From Candidatus Latescibacterota bacterium (GTDB lineage Bacteria; Latescibacterota; MVCY01), in assembly GCA_030669445.1 (NCBI GenBank), contig DAOVDP010000076.1:1-6209 (forward strand): 6,209 nt of DNA, given 5' to 3'. This document shows, one piece after another, positions 5,764 through 6,209 of this stretch. The notes beneath the pieces were generated by a model. It ran no database searches and had not been told where the DNA came from. It was given only the letters and a program-made list of their open reading frames with translations. Within the stretch, counting starts at the first letter, position 1; each line of letters begins with the position of its first letter. The position numbers were made by a program, and so were the translations under genes.

Positions 5764-6171
5764 TTGGCTGGGAAGAAAGCAGTGGGGCTACTCTCAGGAG
5801 GGCTGGATAGCATCCTTGTCCTCCGATCGATGCTGGACCAGGGTTTTGAAATAATCGTAGTGAATTTCTCTACGCCGTTTCTGACTGAGACCGGGGGGTA
5901 CTCTCAGTTGAAACAAATGTGCGATGAATTGGGGGTGGAACTGAAGAATGTTGTAGTGGGGAGGGAGTACATTGAGATGATTAAGAACCCGCAGCGCGGC
6001 TACGGAAAAGGACTTAACCCCTGTATTGACTGCCGGATATTCATGCTCTGCCGAGCCAGGCAGATTATGGAACAACTGGGAGCTGAGTTCGTCTTCACCG
6101 GCGTGGTTTTGGGCCAGCGACCGATGTCTCAACGACGGGATACAAAGAGAATACATGAAAGAGACAGCTAA
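5764..6171 (+). CDS. PP-loop ATPase of the ThiI/MnmA-like tRNA thiolation type, N-terminal part, cut by an in-frame stop
   Basis: The reading frame gives 135 residues. The N-terminus AVGLLSGGLDS contains the PP-loop SGGLDS (11-16), which binds ATP and adenylates the substrate in N-type ATP pyrophosphatases such as ThiI and MnmA. Further on are KGLNPCIDCRIFML (82-95) with the paired cysteines C87 and C90, and FTGVVLGQRPMSQRRD (111-126), both characteristic of a ThiI/MnmA-like family of a few hundred residues. The frame stops with TAA at 6169-6171, far short of a complete protein. The codons after the stop still read LEG...SA in frame, as the intact family would, so the gene looks broken or miscalled rather than naturally short. 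The start is TTG at 5764, with AGGAAGG five to six bases upstream and a TAG in frame at 5749; no ATG is available. The true 3' end lies beyond the window. Confidence 0.75.
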   Translation: MAGKKAVGLLSGGLDSILVLRSMLDQGFEIIVVNFSTPFLTETGGYSQLKQMCDELGVELKNVVVGREYIEMIKNPQRGYGKGLNPCIDCRIFMLCRARQIMEQLGAEFVFTGVVLGQRPMSQRRDTKRIHERDS

Positions 6172-6209
6172 CTGGAAGGCAGAGATCAGAGTCACCAGAG
6201 TGCACAGCT

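Noticed and set aside
5706..5810. Small + strand frame (34 codons, MYLITGQSF...) with AAAGGA five bases before its ATG, overlapping the PP-loop start.
   Set aside because: The ribosome site is attractive and it could be a coupled leader peptide, but there is no motif, it overlaps the promoter candidate at 5714-5719, and the region is A-rich, so a chance match is likely.
5513..5854. Open frame of 113 codons on the + strand crossing the divergent intergenic region.
   Set aside because: It overlaps the PP-loop gene in another frame, has no family motifs and no clear ribosome site; the PP-loop frame contains SGGLDS and explains the region.
5794..6195. Minus-strand frame of 133 codons opposite the PP-loop gene.
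   Set aside because: It is the antisense shadow of a recognisable PP-loop protein.

Overview
The window looks like a piece of an anaerobic bacterial genome. It carries a corrinoid-methyl-transfer type module (UroD-fold methyltransferase-like protein, 2[4Fe-4S] ferredoxin, RACo-like reductive activator), a YhcC-type radical SAM protein, and intergenic octamer-based palindromic repeats of a kind I associate with uncultured Desulfobacterota and similar environmental lineages. The lineage is inference; nothing here fixes a phylum. By eye the base composition is moderate (roughly half G+C).

Layout. Nearly everything is on the minus strand, so it is described right to left. At the right end (5764 to the edge, + strand) lies the N-terminal part of a PP-loop tRNA-thiolation-type protein, interrupted by an in-frame TAA near the edge. 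A 309-base divergent intergenic region (5455-5763) holds a promoter candidate for each direction. Then, on the minus strand: a YhcC/TIGR01212 radical SAM protein (5454-4510) with a weak hairpin after its stop; a promoter with a consensus TTGACA box; a UroD-family protein (4309-3326); 36 bases later a 57-residue ferredoxin (3289-3116); a 0.2-kb palindromic repeat (2883-3095); a RACo-like ASKHA/[2Fe-2S] protein (2863-1211); a PHP-domain metallohydrolase (1126-245); a second palindromic repeat (67-244); and the first seven codons of a gene with a signal-peptide-like start leaving the left edge.

How the genes fit together. The UroD-fold protein, ferredoxin and RACo-like protein make sense as one system. 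The methyltransferase-like enzyme would move a methyl group to or from a cobalamin or corrinoid protein. When Co(I) is accidentally oxidised to Co(II), the RACo-like ATPase reduces it back, with the small ferredoxin as a plausible electron source. No corrinoid-binding protein and no obvious substrate-specific partner are in the window, so the substrate is unknown. The PHP protein follows the activator by 84 bases and may be co-transcribed, but its link to the methyl chemistry is unproven.

The most unusual points are: two intergenic elements built on the same plan (octamer words inverted at the two ends, then a shared CTTTTTACGARTCAATCAA box), with a third partial copy near 5479; element edges lying exactly at the PHP stop codon and one base from a candidate RACo start; a long-ORF TTG start for the UroD gene that is really the first half of a -35 box; an H-x-E in place of the expected H-x-C zinc motif; and the decay of the thiolation gene over the last ~85 bases.
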